A DNA stretch of 64,000 nt from Mucilaginibacter sp. UR6-11. GTDB taxonomy: Bacteria; Bacteroidota; Bacteroidia; Sphingobacteriales; Sphingobacteriaceae. The DNA lies in assembly GCF_020880695.1 (NCBI RefSeq), contig NZ_JAJIWO010000003.1, forward strand, positions 369,131 to 433,130, in the 5' to 3' direction. The notes under the pieces were generated by a model. That model saw only the letters and a list, made by a program, of their open reading frames with translations, ran no database searches and had not been told where the DNA came from. The position numbers and the translations under genes are program-made. Shown in pieces: positions 1 through 8,852 of the stretch. The stretch's first letter is position 1. Each line of letters begins with the position of its first letter.

Positions 1-130
1 GCAGAAGCTCCAGGTTAGCGCGTAACGAGTGATAAAACATCAATTCGTCGGCTCCCAGATCATCTTTTAAATTTTCCTTTTTCACTTCTTCGTGATTAGT
101 GAGTGCATTGAATGTAAAGGTTTCAACCAT
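1..130 (-). CDS. Partial protein of unknown function, N-terminus only
   Basis: The reverse complement opens with ATG at 130 and stays open for 43 codons to the window edge, so the C-terminus is missing. The product starts MVETFTFNALTNHEEVKK and is acidic and mostly helical in appearance, without a signal peptide or membrane segment. I do not recognise the family. The next gene is on the opposite strand, about 300 bases away. Confidence 0.5.
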   Translation of the reverse strand, partial: MVETFTFNALTNHEEVKKENLKDDLGADELMFYHSLRANLELL

Positions 131-438
131 AAGCTATTATTGTTTGTTGATCAGTTATACGATGTATAACGTACACCAGTTTCACTTTATTTTGTGTAGA
201 TGAAAATTAAATGAAATTTTTCTTTCTGGTTTATTATTATATCAGGTTGTTTAACGCAAAGGGGATATATTTAAGTATACAGTTAAGTAATTAAGTTAAT
301 ATTGAAAATTGCCAACCGGAGAAGACCGGGGCGGATAATACTAATCGGCTGGCCCGCCGGTTGCCCAGCCGACAAAAATTTTTTTGATATTCTTGGCAGG
401 ATTTATGTATACCTTATTGTAAAAGACAGATCATTATT
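131..438. other. Intergenic region with an orphan hairpin
   Basis: No credible reading frame is present. The stretch is AT-rich, with one GC-rich hairpin at 345-372 followed by a T tract. It separates two divergent genes, so it should contain promoters for both. A loose match to the Bacteroidota -7 box (TATACCTT) lies near 408, just after the hairpin, but I would not rely on it. Confidence 0.5.
345..385 (+). terminator. Hairpin plus T tract without an obvious upstream gene
   Basis: TCGGCTGG (345-352) pairs with CCAGCCGA (365-372), a perfect 8-bp stem, followed by CAAAAATTTTTTT. This is the form of a rho-independent terminator on the plus strand. No plus-strand gene lies upstream inside the window, so it may end a short untranslated RNA or a transcript entering from outside. 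Confidence 0.4.
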
Positions 439-924
439 ATGAAAAAAATTATTCAGCTGACATTTACTGTTATAGCCCTTGCTTTTATTTTCCAGGCATG
501 TTCAACCGTTAAAAGTTTGCCTGCGGCAGCTACCGGTGCATCGCGTGCCCGCATTGTCGGGACGTGGACGTTAACCGGTATAAATTATGACGGCCTGCTA
601 CCCGGCGCTGTGCAGGATGTTTTTAACCAGGCACCTCCGCGCGATTTCATTAACAGCACCTGGCGCCTTACTAATAGTGGCGATGGTATGTACACGCTGG
701 CTAACGGCACATCGCAAACCATATTTTGGAGTTATAATACACAGGATAAAAACAATCCCGTATTTCAGTTCAAGAAAATATACCAGGGCGATAAAGCTAA
801 GAATGTCACCGAGGGCTATCAGCTTAACATCGCGCAAAACGATGGCCGGTACATGACACTAAAGTCGCCCGTTGCTGTAGGTAATACAACAGCTTATATT
901 GTTTATACTTTTCAAAAGAATTAA
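439..924 (+). CDS. Lipocalin-like lipoprotein
   Basis: The 161-residue product has a lipoprotein signal (MKKIIQLTFTV, hydrophobic core, lipobox FQAC with Cys21), so it is predicted to be lipid-anchored at the cell envelope. The rest begins with the motif IVGTWTLTGINYDG. A GTW near the start of a beta-rich domain is typical of the small lipocalin-like lipoproteins common in Bacteroidota. It is a single-gene unit: divergent from the partial gene at the window edge and followed by a strong bidirectional terminator. No ligand can be inferred, and the family call rests on motif pattern only. Confidence 0.6.
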   Translation: MKKIIQLTFTVIALAFIFQACSTVKSLPAAATGASRARIVGTWTLTGINYDGLLPGAVQDVFNQAPPRDFINSTWRLTNSGDGMYTLANGTSQTIFWSYNTQDKNNPVFQFKKIYQGDKAKNVTEGYQLNIAQNDGRYMTLKSPVAVGNTTAYIVYTFQKN

Positions 925-938
925 TAACAACAACTTTT

Positions 939-984
939 AATACAAAGTGCAAAGCCGGTGTAAACATGGTTTGCACTTTGTATT
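939..984. terminator. Bidirectional terminator between convergent genes
   Basis: AATACAAAGTGCAAA (939-953) and TTTGCACTTTGTATT (970-984) form a perfect 15-bp inverted repeat around a 16-base loop. It lies between the plus-strand lipoprotein gene and the minus-strand glycosyltransferase gene, where it can end both transcripts. Confidence 0.8.
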
Positions 985-1046
985 ATAAAATTCTCCTTGT
1001 TTCTCTAAACAGTGCAGGCAATGCCCCTTACAGGAATGATGATTTG

Positions 1047-2108
1047 CTATTGCTGCGCCAAACAGTCCTCGTATAATTGTATATACTGCCGGACCGTTTT
1101 ATCCCACGAAAACTTATGCGCATGTTCAATAATAGCCGTAGCTCTATTATTAATAGTATAGTCGTTCATTCCGTCAGCAAAAACGGTTTGCATATACGCG
1201 GGCTCAAAATTATCAAAGTAATAAGCTACGTCGCCACCAACCTCGGGCAACGAGGTGAATTTTGCCAAAAATACCGGCTTGCCAAAATACATGGCCTCTA
1301 TCACGGGCAGCCCAAACCCCTCGGCAATTGAGGGGAACACAAAAGCGCTACAATTTTTGTAGTACCAGGCTTTGTCGTCGTCACTCACCGGGCCGGTTAT
1401 AGTGAGGCGGTCAAGGCAGCCGTATTTTACGGCCTCTTCTATAATGCGGCTTTTATGCGGGGTTTCAATACCGGCAATAACCAGTTCGTAGTTATTCCCT
1501 TCCAGTAGGGACGGAATATAATGAAATCCTTTCTGCACGGATAGTAACCCTATAGTAAATAAGAAAGGTTTTTGAGGCTGATAAGCGGGCACGTGTCCTA
1601 TGGGCACCTTCAACTCATCCGCACCATTATATATAACACTCAGTTTATCTTTTATTTCCGGGATAAAACGCAGGATATCATCGGCCACAAATTGCGATAT
1701 GGTTACTACCCTGTCACATAGCGCCATATAGCGACGGATCTTATTTAAATGCTTTTTTATTTTATGAGGCTTGCTAAATGACAGGTGCACCTTATTAATA
1801 TCATGTATGGTCATGATCTTTTTGCCATTTACCCGGTACGGTTTTAACCGGCAGGTCTGATCTGTAAAATGTACCACGTCAAACCTGTTATAAAACGGAA
1901 AGAAGAGAGCATGGAACCTGTACAGGAAAATGATATCAACCAGCTTATTAAAAAAGTAAATGGTATTTTTAAACATATAATAGGTTAGCTTAAACCTGTT
2001 ATTGTTTTGTCGGATCAGCGCGTCGCCAAGGCCTTTGCCGTAGGTGAAGTAACCCGAGTTTGGGTTCTTCATTGAATCGAACGTTACTAATACCCTGGGT
2101 TTTGACAT
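1047..2108 (-). CDS. Glycosyltransferase, GT4 family
   Basis: This 353-residue GT-B enzyme is expected to move a sugar from a nucleotide-sugar donor onto a surface glycan or glycolipid. The C-terminal Rossmann half shows FTIGLLSVQKGFHYIP and then FPSIAEGFGLPVIEAMYFGKP, the EGFGLPVIEA form of the E-x7-E donor-site motif. The GT4 N-terminal half carries the usual SGYFTYGKGLG loop. I chose the ATG at 2108 (MSKPRVLVTFD); the longer frame would need a TTG at 2129. It stands alone, convergent with the lipoprotein gene, so its acceptor is unknown. Confidence 0.8.
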   Translation of the reverse strand: MSKPRVLVTFDSMKNPNSGYFTYGKGLGDALIRQNNNRFKLTYYMFKNTIYFFNKLVDIIFLYRFHALFFPFYNRFDVVHFTDQTCRLKPYRVNGKKIMTIHDINKVHLSFSKPHKIKKHLNKIRRYMALCDRVVTISQFVADDILRFIPEIKDKLSVIYNGADELKVPIGHVPAYQPQKPFLFTIGLLSVQKGFHYIPSLLEGNNYELVIAGIETPHKSRIIEEAVKYGCLDRLTITGPVSDDDKAWYYKNCSAFVFPSIAEGFGLPVIEAMYFGKPVFLAKFTSLPEVGGDVAYYFDNFEPAYMQTVFADGMNDYTINNRATAIIEHAHKFSWDKTVRQYIQLYEDCLAQQ

Positions 2109-2193
2109 TAAACTACCGCTTTGCTGCAATTATAAAGATTATATTAATTTATGTTGCGATATTTTTATTCATTTGTAATATTCAAATCCACAG

Positions 2194-3090
2194 ATGCCGG
2201 TATCTATTAACAAGCAACCCATACTAACATGCAACGATTTTAAAACCGTGGCGCGCGCGTTAACTATGGTGGAGAACGACCTGCCCGGAGCCGATGAACT
2301 GCTAAAGACCCTTCAATTTAAAAACCCTGCACCTATTATAGGTATAACCGGCCCGCCGGGCGCGGGCAAAAGTACGCTGGTAAACAGCCTGATTGAACGA
2401 TTGGTTAATAAAGGTAATAAAGTAGCGGTTTTGGCTATTGACCCAACATCCCCATTTAACTTTGGATCATTGCTTGGCGACAGGATTCGGATGAGCAGTC
2501 ACTTTAACAGCCCTGATGTTTTTATCAGGTCAATCGCCACCCGCGGATCATTGGGCGGGCTGTCTGCCAAAACTATTGAAATGGCCGACGTGCTGCGCGC
2601 AGCCGGCTTTGATTATGTGCTGATAGAAACTGTTGGTGTAGGGCAATCAGAAATTGAAATCGCGGGCCTTGCTGATTTGACGTTGGTGGTGCTGGTACCT
2701 GAATCGGGCGACGAGATCCAGAACATTAAATCAGGCCTGATGGAAATTGCCAATGCTTTCATTATTAATAAAGCCGACAGGGTCGATGCGGATCTCTTTG
2801 CCAATAACCTCAAAAAGATCATCCACCAAAAAGAGACTGCCGAAACACCCGTTTTTAAAACCATAGCCACAACCGGCACAGGCATTAATGAGATAGCTGA
2901 TTTTATTGTAACCTCCCGGGACAGCAAAAACACCCGCAAAGAATTTTTGCTGGCCGAAAAAGCTTACCAACTGATCAGGCAAAAGCGCATGGCCGGTATT
3001 GACAAAAAAAAGCTTCGGCAGGATCTTGCTAAAGCTCTAACTGATAAGGGGTTTAATTTGTATGCTTTTATAGAAAAATATTCAGCATAA
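2194..3090 (+). CDS. meaB: MeaB-type G3E GTPase, chaperone of methylmalonyl-CoA mutase
   Basis: MeaB-type GTPases load and protect the adenosylcobalamin cofactor of methylmalonyl-CoA mutase. The 298-residue sequence has the Walker A GPPGAGKST near residue 52, the switch segment ETVGVGQSE near 145 and a nucleotide-specificity NKAD near 193, in the order seen in the MeaB/ArgK branch. It is slightly shorter than the roughly 330 residues of E. coli ArgK. The likely client, a mutase large subunit, is encoded 31 kb away at 33692-35236, so the pair is not operonic. Its 3' end overlaps the terminator of the convergent peptidase gene. Confidence 0.9.
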   Translation: MPVSINKQPILTCNDFKTVARALTMVENDLPGADELLKTLQFKNPAPIIGITGPPGAGKSTLVNSLIERLVNKGNKVAVLAIDPTSPFNFGSLLGDRIRMSSHFNSPDVFIRSIATRGSLGGLSAKTIEMADVLRAAGFDYVLIETVGVGQSEIEIAGLADLTLVVLVPESGDEIQNIKSGLMEIANAFIINKADRVDADLFANNLKKIIHQKETAETPVFKTIATTGTGINEIADFIVTSRDSKNTRKEFLLAEKAYQLIRQKRMAGIDKKKLRQDLAKALTDKGFNLYAFIEKYSA

Positions 3091-3116
3091 AAAAAGAGAC
3101 GCAAAATTGCGGCTCT
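3088..3116 (-). terminator. Terminator of the aminopeptidase P gene
   Basis: An imperfect hairpin, AGAG-A-CGCAA paired with TTGCG-G-CTCT (3095-3116), is followed on the minus strand by seven T residues. It ends the minus-strand peptidase transcript and overlaps the stop codon of convergent meaB. Confidence 0.7.
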
Positions 3117-3158
3117 ACATATTTAATTAATCAAATACAAAATCGAACTTCCAATATC

Positions 3159-4448
3159 CTAACTATTCATTATCTCCTCAATATGCTCAGCCTCTAAAGG
3201 GATATCAGCCATTAAATCGATATTGCCGCCTTTAGTAATCAGGATATTGTTTTCCAACCTTATCCCCAGGCCTTCGGCAGGGATGTAGATCCCGGGCTCG
3301 CAGGTTAACAGGTTACCAACTTCAAACGGTTTATAACGGCTGGCATAATCATGCACATCCAAACCCAGGTGATGCGAGGTACCATGCATAAAGTATTTTT
3401 TATAGGCCGGCATTTTAGGGTCCTGTTTTTCAACGTCGTGTTTGGTCAGTAAACCCAGGCCAATCAGTTCGCTGGTCATTACCTTACCCACCTCGTCATG
3501 ATACTCGTTCCATACGGCCCCTGCTACTATCATTTTGGTCGCAGCTTTCATTACCCGCAATACGGCATCATACACTTCGCGCTGGCGTTTGGTAAAGCGG
3601 CCGTTAACAGGGATGGAGCGGCTCATGTCGGCATTGTAGTTAGCGTATTCGGCGCCAAAATCAAATAATATCACATCGCCATCCTTACAAACCTGGTTAT
3701 TATCTATATAGTGTAACACTATTGCGTTTTTGCCCGATGCGATAATCGGGTTATACGCATGGCCTGTTGCACGCTGACGGATAAATTCGTGGATAATCTC
3801 CGCCTCTATCTCATATTCGGTTACGCCCGGTTTGGTAAATTTCAATACACGCTCAAAAGCATCCTTGGTAATAGCGCAGGCTTTCTTGGTCAGTTCGATC
3901 TCTGTTTCTGATTTCACCGGCCGGAGATCGCGCAATATAGGTGCCGACCGCTCATAATGGTGCAGCGGGTATTTTACGCGCAATTCGTCCAGCATCCGCA
4001 GGTCGCGGTACGGAACAGAGAAACTAAAGCGGTCATTTTCGTTAGTATTGATATAAATATTCTCGGCATAGTTGATAATACTATGCAATATGTTGTCAAA
4101 TTCGCTCAGCCAATAAATGCTTTCAATGCCTGACGCCTGCCTGGCTTCCTCTTTGGTATACTTGTGTCCTTCCCAAACGGCAATGTGTTCATTAGTTTGT
4201 CTTAAAAATAGTACTTCTTTGTATACAGAATTAGGACAGTCAGGAAACAGCAAGAGGATGCTTTGCTCCTGATCTATCCCCGAAAGGTAAAAGAAATCGG
4301 GATTTTGCTTAAATATAAAGGCCTGATCACCGCTTCTGGGGAACTCATCATTGGCATGAAATACAGCTAACGACCCCGGTTTAATGCGTGAAACGAAATT
4401 TTTTCTATTATTTGTAAATAAATTATTTTGGATAGGTAAATATTTCAT
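3159..4448 (-). CDS. Xaa-Pro aminopeptidase (aminopeptidase P, M24B)
   Basis: The product removes N-terminal residues that precede proline, using a dinuclear metal centre. The 429-residue protein has an N-terminal creatinase/prolidase-like domain (roughly 1-170) and a pita-bread catalytic domain. The metal ligands appear in order: FDFGAEYANYNADMSR (two Asp), HGTSHHLGLDVHD (His), EPGIYIP (Glu) and RLENNILIT (Glu). No signal peptide is seen, so it is probably cytoplasmic. I start it at the ATG at 4448 (MKYLPIQNNLF), which matches the usual length; the frame stays open upstream, but the extra 31 residues look like translated promoter. It is divergent from the porin gene. Confidence 0.88.
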   Translation of the reverse strand: MKYLPIQNNLFTNNRKNFVSRIKPGSLAVFHANDEFPRSGDQAFIFKQNPDFFYLSGIDQEQSILLLFPDCPNSVYKEVLFLRQTNEHIAVWEGHKYTKEEARQASGIESIYWLSEFDNILHSIINYAENIYINTNENDRFSFSVPYRDLRMLDELRVKYPLHHYERSAPILRDLRPVKSETEIELTKKACAITKDAFERVLKFTKPGVTEYEIEAEIIHEFIRQRATGHAYNPIIASGKNAIVLHYIDNNQVCKDGDVILFDFGAEYANYNADMSRSIPVNGRFTKRQREVYDAVLRVMKAATKMIVAGAVWNEYHDEVGKVMTSELIGLGLLTKHDVEKQDPKMPAYKKYFMHGTSHHLGLDVHDYASRYKPFEVGNLLTCEPGIYIPAEGLGIRLENNILITKGGNIDLMADIPLEAEHIEEIMNS

Positions 4449-4524
4449 GCTATTAATATTATTTGTACTAGTTATAGAACATTTTTCATTTCTTTGTGTT
4501 GGTATTATAATTTTTGGAACAGTA

Positions 4525-4559
4525 TTTGGTAATCGTTTCAAACATAATTACTATTTTTG
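4525..4559 (+). promoter_or_regulatory. Promoter of the OmpA-like porin gene
   Basis: TTTG at 4525-4528 and TATTTTTG at 4552-4559 match the Bacteroidota -33 and -7 elements, with a 23-base spacer. Transcription would start near 4566, giving a leader of about 33 bases before the ATG at 4599. Confidence 0.6.
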
Positions 4560-4598
4560 GTAAAAATCACAATTAAAACATTGTTTAATCTTAAAACT

Positions 4599-5978
4599 AT
4601 GAACTATTCTACATTAAAAAAAACAGTCGCTCTTTCATTTGTTTCTTTGATGGTTATAGGTGCCGCAAACGCCCAGACCACTGAAACAACGTCATCGACT
4701 ACAACTACTGCCAAGGTATTTGGTGGTAGCGGACAGTACAATACCTGGAGTATTGGCTTAAACGTTGGTGCAACATCACCTACGCTCGCAACAGGCGGCG
4801 GTTCTGATTTCCCTGGTAACGTTGTTAACTTAGGTTATGGCTTATCTGTTAAAAAACAATTAGCACATTCATTTGCGCTGCAATTAGACTTACATGGTGG
4901 TAAAGTACAAGGTACTGCCGGTAACAGAGGTTTCGTTACTGATCAGAGAACTGGTAACAACTACATCAAATATTCAACTCCGTTCTGGCAAGGAACAATC
5001 AGTGGTGTTGTAAACGTAGCTACTATTGATTATCTGCGTCGCAAAAACGCTATTAACTTCTTAGTTAGTGCAGGTGCAGGTTTAGTAAACTTTAACCCTA
5101 CTATCTACGGTGCTAACACTCCTGGTTTCCCAACAATTACATCAGAAACTTACAACACTGCAAGTGCTACTAACACTAATCCACACACTGTGACTAACTT
5201 AGTTATCCCGGTTGGTGTTGGTGTTAAATTCAGATTATCTGACGCTGTTGGCTTAAACTTAGGTTACACTGAGAACTTCATCGACGGTGACGTATTTGAT
5301 GGTGTTAACGCAGGTTACCATAACAATGACCATTACTCTTACGGTTATGCTGGTTTAGAATTTACTTTAGGTTCAAAATCAAAAGCTAACTTAGAGTGGG
5401 TTAACCCAGTTGCTATGATGTACGACGAATTGTATGACGAAGCATTGCGTAAAGAAGTTGAGGCATTAAAAGGCCGTGTAACTAACGTTGAAAATGCAGT
5501 TAACGATTTGAAAAAAGATTCTGACGGTGACGGTGTTGCTGATCAATTTGACAAATGCCCTAACACTCCAGCTGGTACAGTAGTTGACGGTTCAGGTTGC
5601 GCTATCGTATTCCCTAAAGCAGTTGATACTACAATGAATCGTTCAGTTACTGGTGCTGCTTATAGCAACATCCAATTTGAATTTGACAGTTCAGTATTAA
5701 GAACTTCATCTTACCCAGTGTTAGATGCTACTTCTGCTGACCTACGTGCATCAGGTTCAAGAGTTGAATTAGACGGTTTTGCTTCATCTGAAGGTACTGC
5801 TGCTCACAACTTAGCTTTATCTAAAGACCGTGCTAACTCAGTAAAAACTTACTTAGTTAACTCTGGTGTTGACGCTAAAAAAATCAAAGTAAAAGCATAT
5901 GGCGAAACAATGCCAATCGCTGATAACTCAACTGAAGAAGGACGTGTATTAAACCGTCGTGTTCAATTCAAAAAATAA
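4599..5978 (+). CDS. OmpA family porin with TSP3 linker
   Basis: The outer-membrane protein probably anchors the envelope to peptidoglycan. The 459 residues comprise a signal peptide (1-25, cut at ANA-QT), an eight-strand-type beta-barrel (about 35-275), a short coiled coil (EALKGRVTNVENAVNDLKK), a calcium-type thrombospondin-3 repeat (DSDGDGVADQFDKCP, near 307) and a C-terminal OmpA domain from about 354, ending in the peptidoglycan-contact helix with NRRVQF. I start at the ATG at 4599 because the upstream in-frame codons overlap the promoter. Codon use is strikingly uniform (GGT, GTT, TTA, AAC), unlike its neighbours, which fits very high expression. A terminator follows directly. Confidence 0.9.
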   Translation: MNYSTLKKTVALSFVSLMVIGAANAQTTETTSSTTTTAKVFGGSGQYNTWSIGLNVGATSPTLATGGGSDFPGNVVNLGYGLSVKKQLAHSFALQLDLHGGKVQGTAGNRGFVTDQRTGNNYIKYSTPFWQGTISGVVNVATIDYLRRKNAINFLVSAGAGLVNFNPTIYGANTPGFPTITSETYNTASATNTNPHTVTNLVIPVGVGVKFRLSDAVGLNLGYTENFIDGDVFDGVNAGYHNNDHYSYGYAGLEFTLGSKSKANLEWVNPVAMMYDELYDEALRKEVEALKGRVTNVENAVNDLKKDSDGDGVADQFDKCPNTPAGTVVDGSGCAIVFPKAVDTTMNRSVTGAAYSNIQFEFDSSVLRTSSYPVLDATSADLRASGSRVELDGFASSEGTAAHNLALSKDRANSVKTYLVNSGVDAKKIKVKAYGETMPIADNSTEEGRVLNRRVQFKK

Positions 5979-6001
5979 TTTGAATTCAGTTAAATAATAT
6001 A

Positions 6002-6031
6002 AAGGCTCTCCAATTTTGGGGAGCCTTTTTT
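6002..6031 (+). terminator. Terminator of the porin gene
   Basis: AAGGCTCTCC and GGGGAGCCTT form a 10-bp stem with one G-U pair and a 5-base loop, followed by TTTTTT. It lies 23 bases after the porin stop. Its downstream arm overlaps the promoter of the next gene. Confidence 0.85.
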
Positions 6032-6046
6032 GTTTACCTATATTTG
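6015..6046 (+). promoter_or_regulatory. Promoter overlapping the porin terminator
   Basis: TTTG at 6015-6018 and TATATTTG at 6039-6046, 20 bases apart, fit the Bacteroidota promoter consensus well. The -33 element lies in the loop and arm of the preceding terminator. It should drive the small membrane protein gene and possibly ridA and recG. Confidence 0.6.
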
Positions 6047-6085
6047 CTAAATAATCCGGAAGCTAATTTTTAATAAATTTGCCTT

Positions 6086-6232
6086 ATGTACTTTTTCCGT
6101 AAAAAAGACCCCAACCGCCCAACCAGCTTTAACCTGCGGGTAATGCATATTATAAATGCTATTGCTATAAGTGTTTTCTTGTTGGGCATTATCTGGAAAC
6201 TGATATCCTGGTTTATATTAAAACACAAGTAA
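6086..6232 (+). CDS. Small single-span membrane protein, 48 residues
   Basis: An ATG at 6086 opens a 48-codon frame ending with TAA at 6230-6232. The peptide has a basic, proline-containing head (MYFFRKKDPNRPTSF) and one strong hydrophobic helix (INAIAISVFLLGIIWKLI), so it should be an inner-membrane protein with its N-terminus in the cytoplasm. An in-frame stop just upstream fixes the start. A well-formed promoter sits 40 bases ahead and ridA begins 47 bases after it. I believe related peptides occur in other Sphingobacteria, but cannot name the family with certainty. Function unknown. Confidence 0.65.
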   Translation: MYFFRKKDPNRPTSFNLRVMHIINAIAISVFLLGIIWKLISWFILKHK

Positions 6233-6279
6233 CAAGATCAATGCTGACATTGGCGGCATAATAAATCAATCTATATAAA

Positions 6280-6660
6280 ATGAAAAAAGTAATTAGTACC
6301 ACTGATGCACCCGCACCGATAGGCCCTTATAACCAGGCTATACAGGCAGGTAATACCATTTTTGTATCCGGCCAGATACCGTTACATCCTTTTACCGGTG
6401 AGTTAGTTACTGATAATATTACCGCCGCCACTCATTTGGTGATGGAAAACATAGGCGCTATTTTAAACCAGGCAAAAGCGGATTTTAGCCACATTGTAAA
6501 AAGCACCATCTTCTTAACTAACCTGGCTGACTTTACTGAGGTTAACGAAGTTTATGGTTCATACTTTGAGGATAACTTCCCGGCGCGTGAGACCGTTCAG
6601 GTATCTGCGCTGCCTAAAGGCGTAAGTGTTGAAATTTCTGTAATAGCAGTTAAAGCCTGA
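6280..6660 (+). CDS. ridA: RidA family imine/enamine deaminase
   Basis: RidA hydrolyses reactive 2-aminoacrylate-type imines made by PLP enzymes to keto acids and ammonia, protecting the cytoplasm. The 126 residues are the full family length. The conserved GPYNQAIQAGNTIFVSGQIP block, the substrate-binding arginine in PARETVQV and the closing VEISVIAVKA are all present, which points to the enzymatically active RidA branch. The gene is followed by recG after only 9 bases, so the two are probably cotranscribed, although no functional link is known. Confidence 0.9.
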   Translation: MKKVISTTDAPAPIGPYNQAIQAGNTIFVSGQIPLHPFTGELVTDNITAATHLVMENIGAILNQAKADFSHIVKSTIFLTNLADFTEVNEVYGSYFEDNFPARETVQVSALPKGVSVEISVIAVKA

Positions 6661-6669
6661 TAGAAAGCC

Positions 6670-8778
6670 TTGGACGGTCAGCCATTTAACACCCCGGTTG
6701 AATATTTAAAAGGAGTTGGTACCGTCCGTGCCGATGCTCTTAAAAAAGAACTGTCCATAAAAACATTCGAGGATCTGCTGCTGCATTTTCCGTTCAGGCA
6801 TATTGACCGTACCCGCTTTTATAAAATCAGGGAAATACAACCTGACCTGCCTTATGTGCAGGTTATTGCCCGTGTAATCCATAAAGAACTGCTGGGCGAA
6901 AAACATACCCGGCGCATGGTTGCGCAGGTGCAGGACGACACCGGCGTAATGGAGCTGGTATGGTTCCAGGGTATTAAATGGGTCGAGAAAAATCTTATCC
7001 CAGGCAAGGCTTATATCCTTTTTGGCAAACCCGGGTTATTTAATGGCAAAGCGCAAATGTCGCACCCGGAGTTTGACCTGTACGGCACAGAAGCTGCGCA
7101 ACGCAAGGGCAACATGGCGCTGCAGCCGGTATACAGCTCGACCGAGAAACTAAAACAATTTACCTTAGACAGTAAAGGCCTGCAAAAACTCATCGCCGGC
7201 TTACTTGAACGGCATGTCCGCGACATTCATGAAAACCTTCCGCTATATATCATCAACAAATTTAATTTGTTGGGCCGGGCGGATGCGTACCGTAACATTC
7301 ATTTTCCGGATGACGCTGCAACACTGGCAGAAGCAAAACACCGGCTAAAATTTGAAGAGCTTTTCTTTTTACAGCTAAAGTTGTTAAAGAATAAACTATT
7401 GCGGGTACAAAAATTTAAAGGCAACATATTTGATAAAGTAGGGCCATATTTTAATGAGTTTTATCACAACAGGTTACCGTTTGAGCTAACCAATTCGCAA
7501 AAAAAAGTTTTAAAGGAGATCCGCCAGGATACCCAGCGCGGCGTACAGATGAACCGCTTATTACAAGGCGATGTTGGCAGCGGCAAAACTGTTGTGGCGT
7601 TAATGAGTATGCTGATAGCCATTGACAACGGTTTTCAGACCTGTATTATGGCGCCTACCGAGATATTGGCTAATCAGCATTATCAGACCATAAAAAGTTT
7701 GGTTGGCGATAATTTTGTTGAAGTGGCGCTGTTAACCGGATCAACCAAGCCAAAGGACCGGAAAATACTGCACGAAAAACTGGAAAACGGCGAACTAAAA
7801 ATACTGATAGGCACCCATGCGCTTATTGAAGATAAAGTACAATACAAAAACCTGGGTTTGGTTGTGATTGACGAACAGCACCGCTTTGGTGTGGAACAGC
7901 GCGCTAAACTTTGGCGAAAGAACGCTGTGCCACCGCATATACTGGTAATGACGGCAACTCCTATCCCGCGCACGCTGGCTATGACTTTATACGGAGACCT
8001 GGATATTTCTATAATTGACGAACTGCCCGCAGGCAGAAAGCCCATAAAAACCATTCACTTTTACGAAAACAGCCGGCTGCGCATGTTTGGCTTTATGAAA
8101 GAAGAAATTGCCAGGGGCCGCCAAATTTATATTGTTTATCCGCTGATTCAGGAAAGCGAAAAGCTGGACCTAAAAAACCTTATGGATGGCTTTGAGGCCA
8201 TATCGCGCGAGTTTCCGTTACCGCAATACAGGTTAAGTGTGGTTTACGGTAAAATTAAAGCCGCCGATAAGGAATTTGAAATGCAACGCTTTGTAAAAGG
8301 CGAAACACAGATTATGGTAGCGACTACCGTAATTGAGGTTGGCGTAAATGTGCCAAACGCCTCGGTAATGATCATAGAGAATGCAGAACGATTCGGGCTA
8401 TCTCAGTTACACCAGTTAAGAGGCCGCGTGGGCCGCGGTGCAGAGCAATCCTATTGTATCCTTATGAGTAAAGAAAAACTAAGCCCCGAGGGCCGCATAC
8501 GCCTGAATACGATGGTTAAAACCAACAATGGTTTTGAAATTGCCGAAACCGACCTGCGATTACGGGGGCCCGGCAATATTGAAGGTACGCAACAAAGCGG
8601 ATTACTCGACCTAAAAGTAGCCGATTTAACCACCGACCAGGATTTGTTAATGCAGGCCCGAAAATGTGTTGAAGATATTTTTGCGGCAGACCCCCAACTG
8701 ACATTACCCGAAAATCAGCTGTTGAATTTGGCTTTCCAGGCTAAAAATGCGGGGTTAAGCTGGGATAAGATATCGTAA
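6670..8778 (+). CDS. recG: ATP-dependent DNA helicase RecG
   Basis: RecG regresses stalled replication forks and remodels Holliday junctions. The 702-residue protein has the wedge/OB-fold domain at about 55-150, the Walker A GDVGSGKT near 298, the DEQH box (IDEQHRFG), MTATPIPRT (motif III), the motif V/VI region QLRGRVGRG and the TRG motif area near the C-terminus. All helicase motifs are intact. The start is a TTG at 6670: an in-frame stop lies nine bases upstream, and the N-terminus DGQPFNTPVEYLKGVG matches the family, so no ATG alternative exists. It follows ridA closely. Confidence 0.93.
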   Translation: MDGQPFNTPVEYLKGVGTVRADALKKELSIKTFEDLLLHFPFRHIDRTRFYKIREIQPDLPYVQVIARVIHKELLGEKHTRRMVAQVQDDTGVMELVWFQGIKWVEKNLIPGKAYILFGKPGLFNGKAQMSHPEFDLYGTEAAQRKGNMALQPVYSSTEKLKQFTLDSKGLQKLIAGLLERHVRDIHENLPLYIINKFNLLGRADAYRNIHFPDDAATLAEAKHRLKFEELFFLQLKLLKNKLLRVQKFKGNIFDKVGPYFNEFYHNRLPFELTNSQKKVLKEIRQDTQRGVQMNRLLQGDVGSGKTVVALMSMLIAIDNGFQTCIMAPTEILANQHYQTIKSLVGDNFVEVALLTGSTKPKDRKILHEKLENGELKILIGTHALIEDKVQYKNLGLVVIDEQHRFGVEQRAKLWRKNAVPPHILVMTATPIPRTLAMTLYGDLDISIIDELPAGRKPIKTIHFYENSRLRMFGFMKEEIARGRQIYIVYPLIQESEKLDLKNLMDGFEAISREFPLPQYRLSVVYGKIKAADKEFEMQRFVKGETQIMVATTVIEVGVNVPNASVMIIENAERFGLSQLHQLRGRVGRGAEQSYCILMSKEKLSPEGRIRLNTMVKTNNGFEIAETDLRLRGPGNIEGTQQSGLLDLKVADLTTDQDLLMQARKCVEDIFAADPQLTLPENQLLNLAFQAKNAGLSWDKIS

Positions 8779-8852
8779 ACGCGGTTAGGTCATCCCCGGG
8801 TATTTATTTCAAATAATCTATAATCTTAAATTCTGAATTGTAATTTTGTGTG

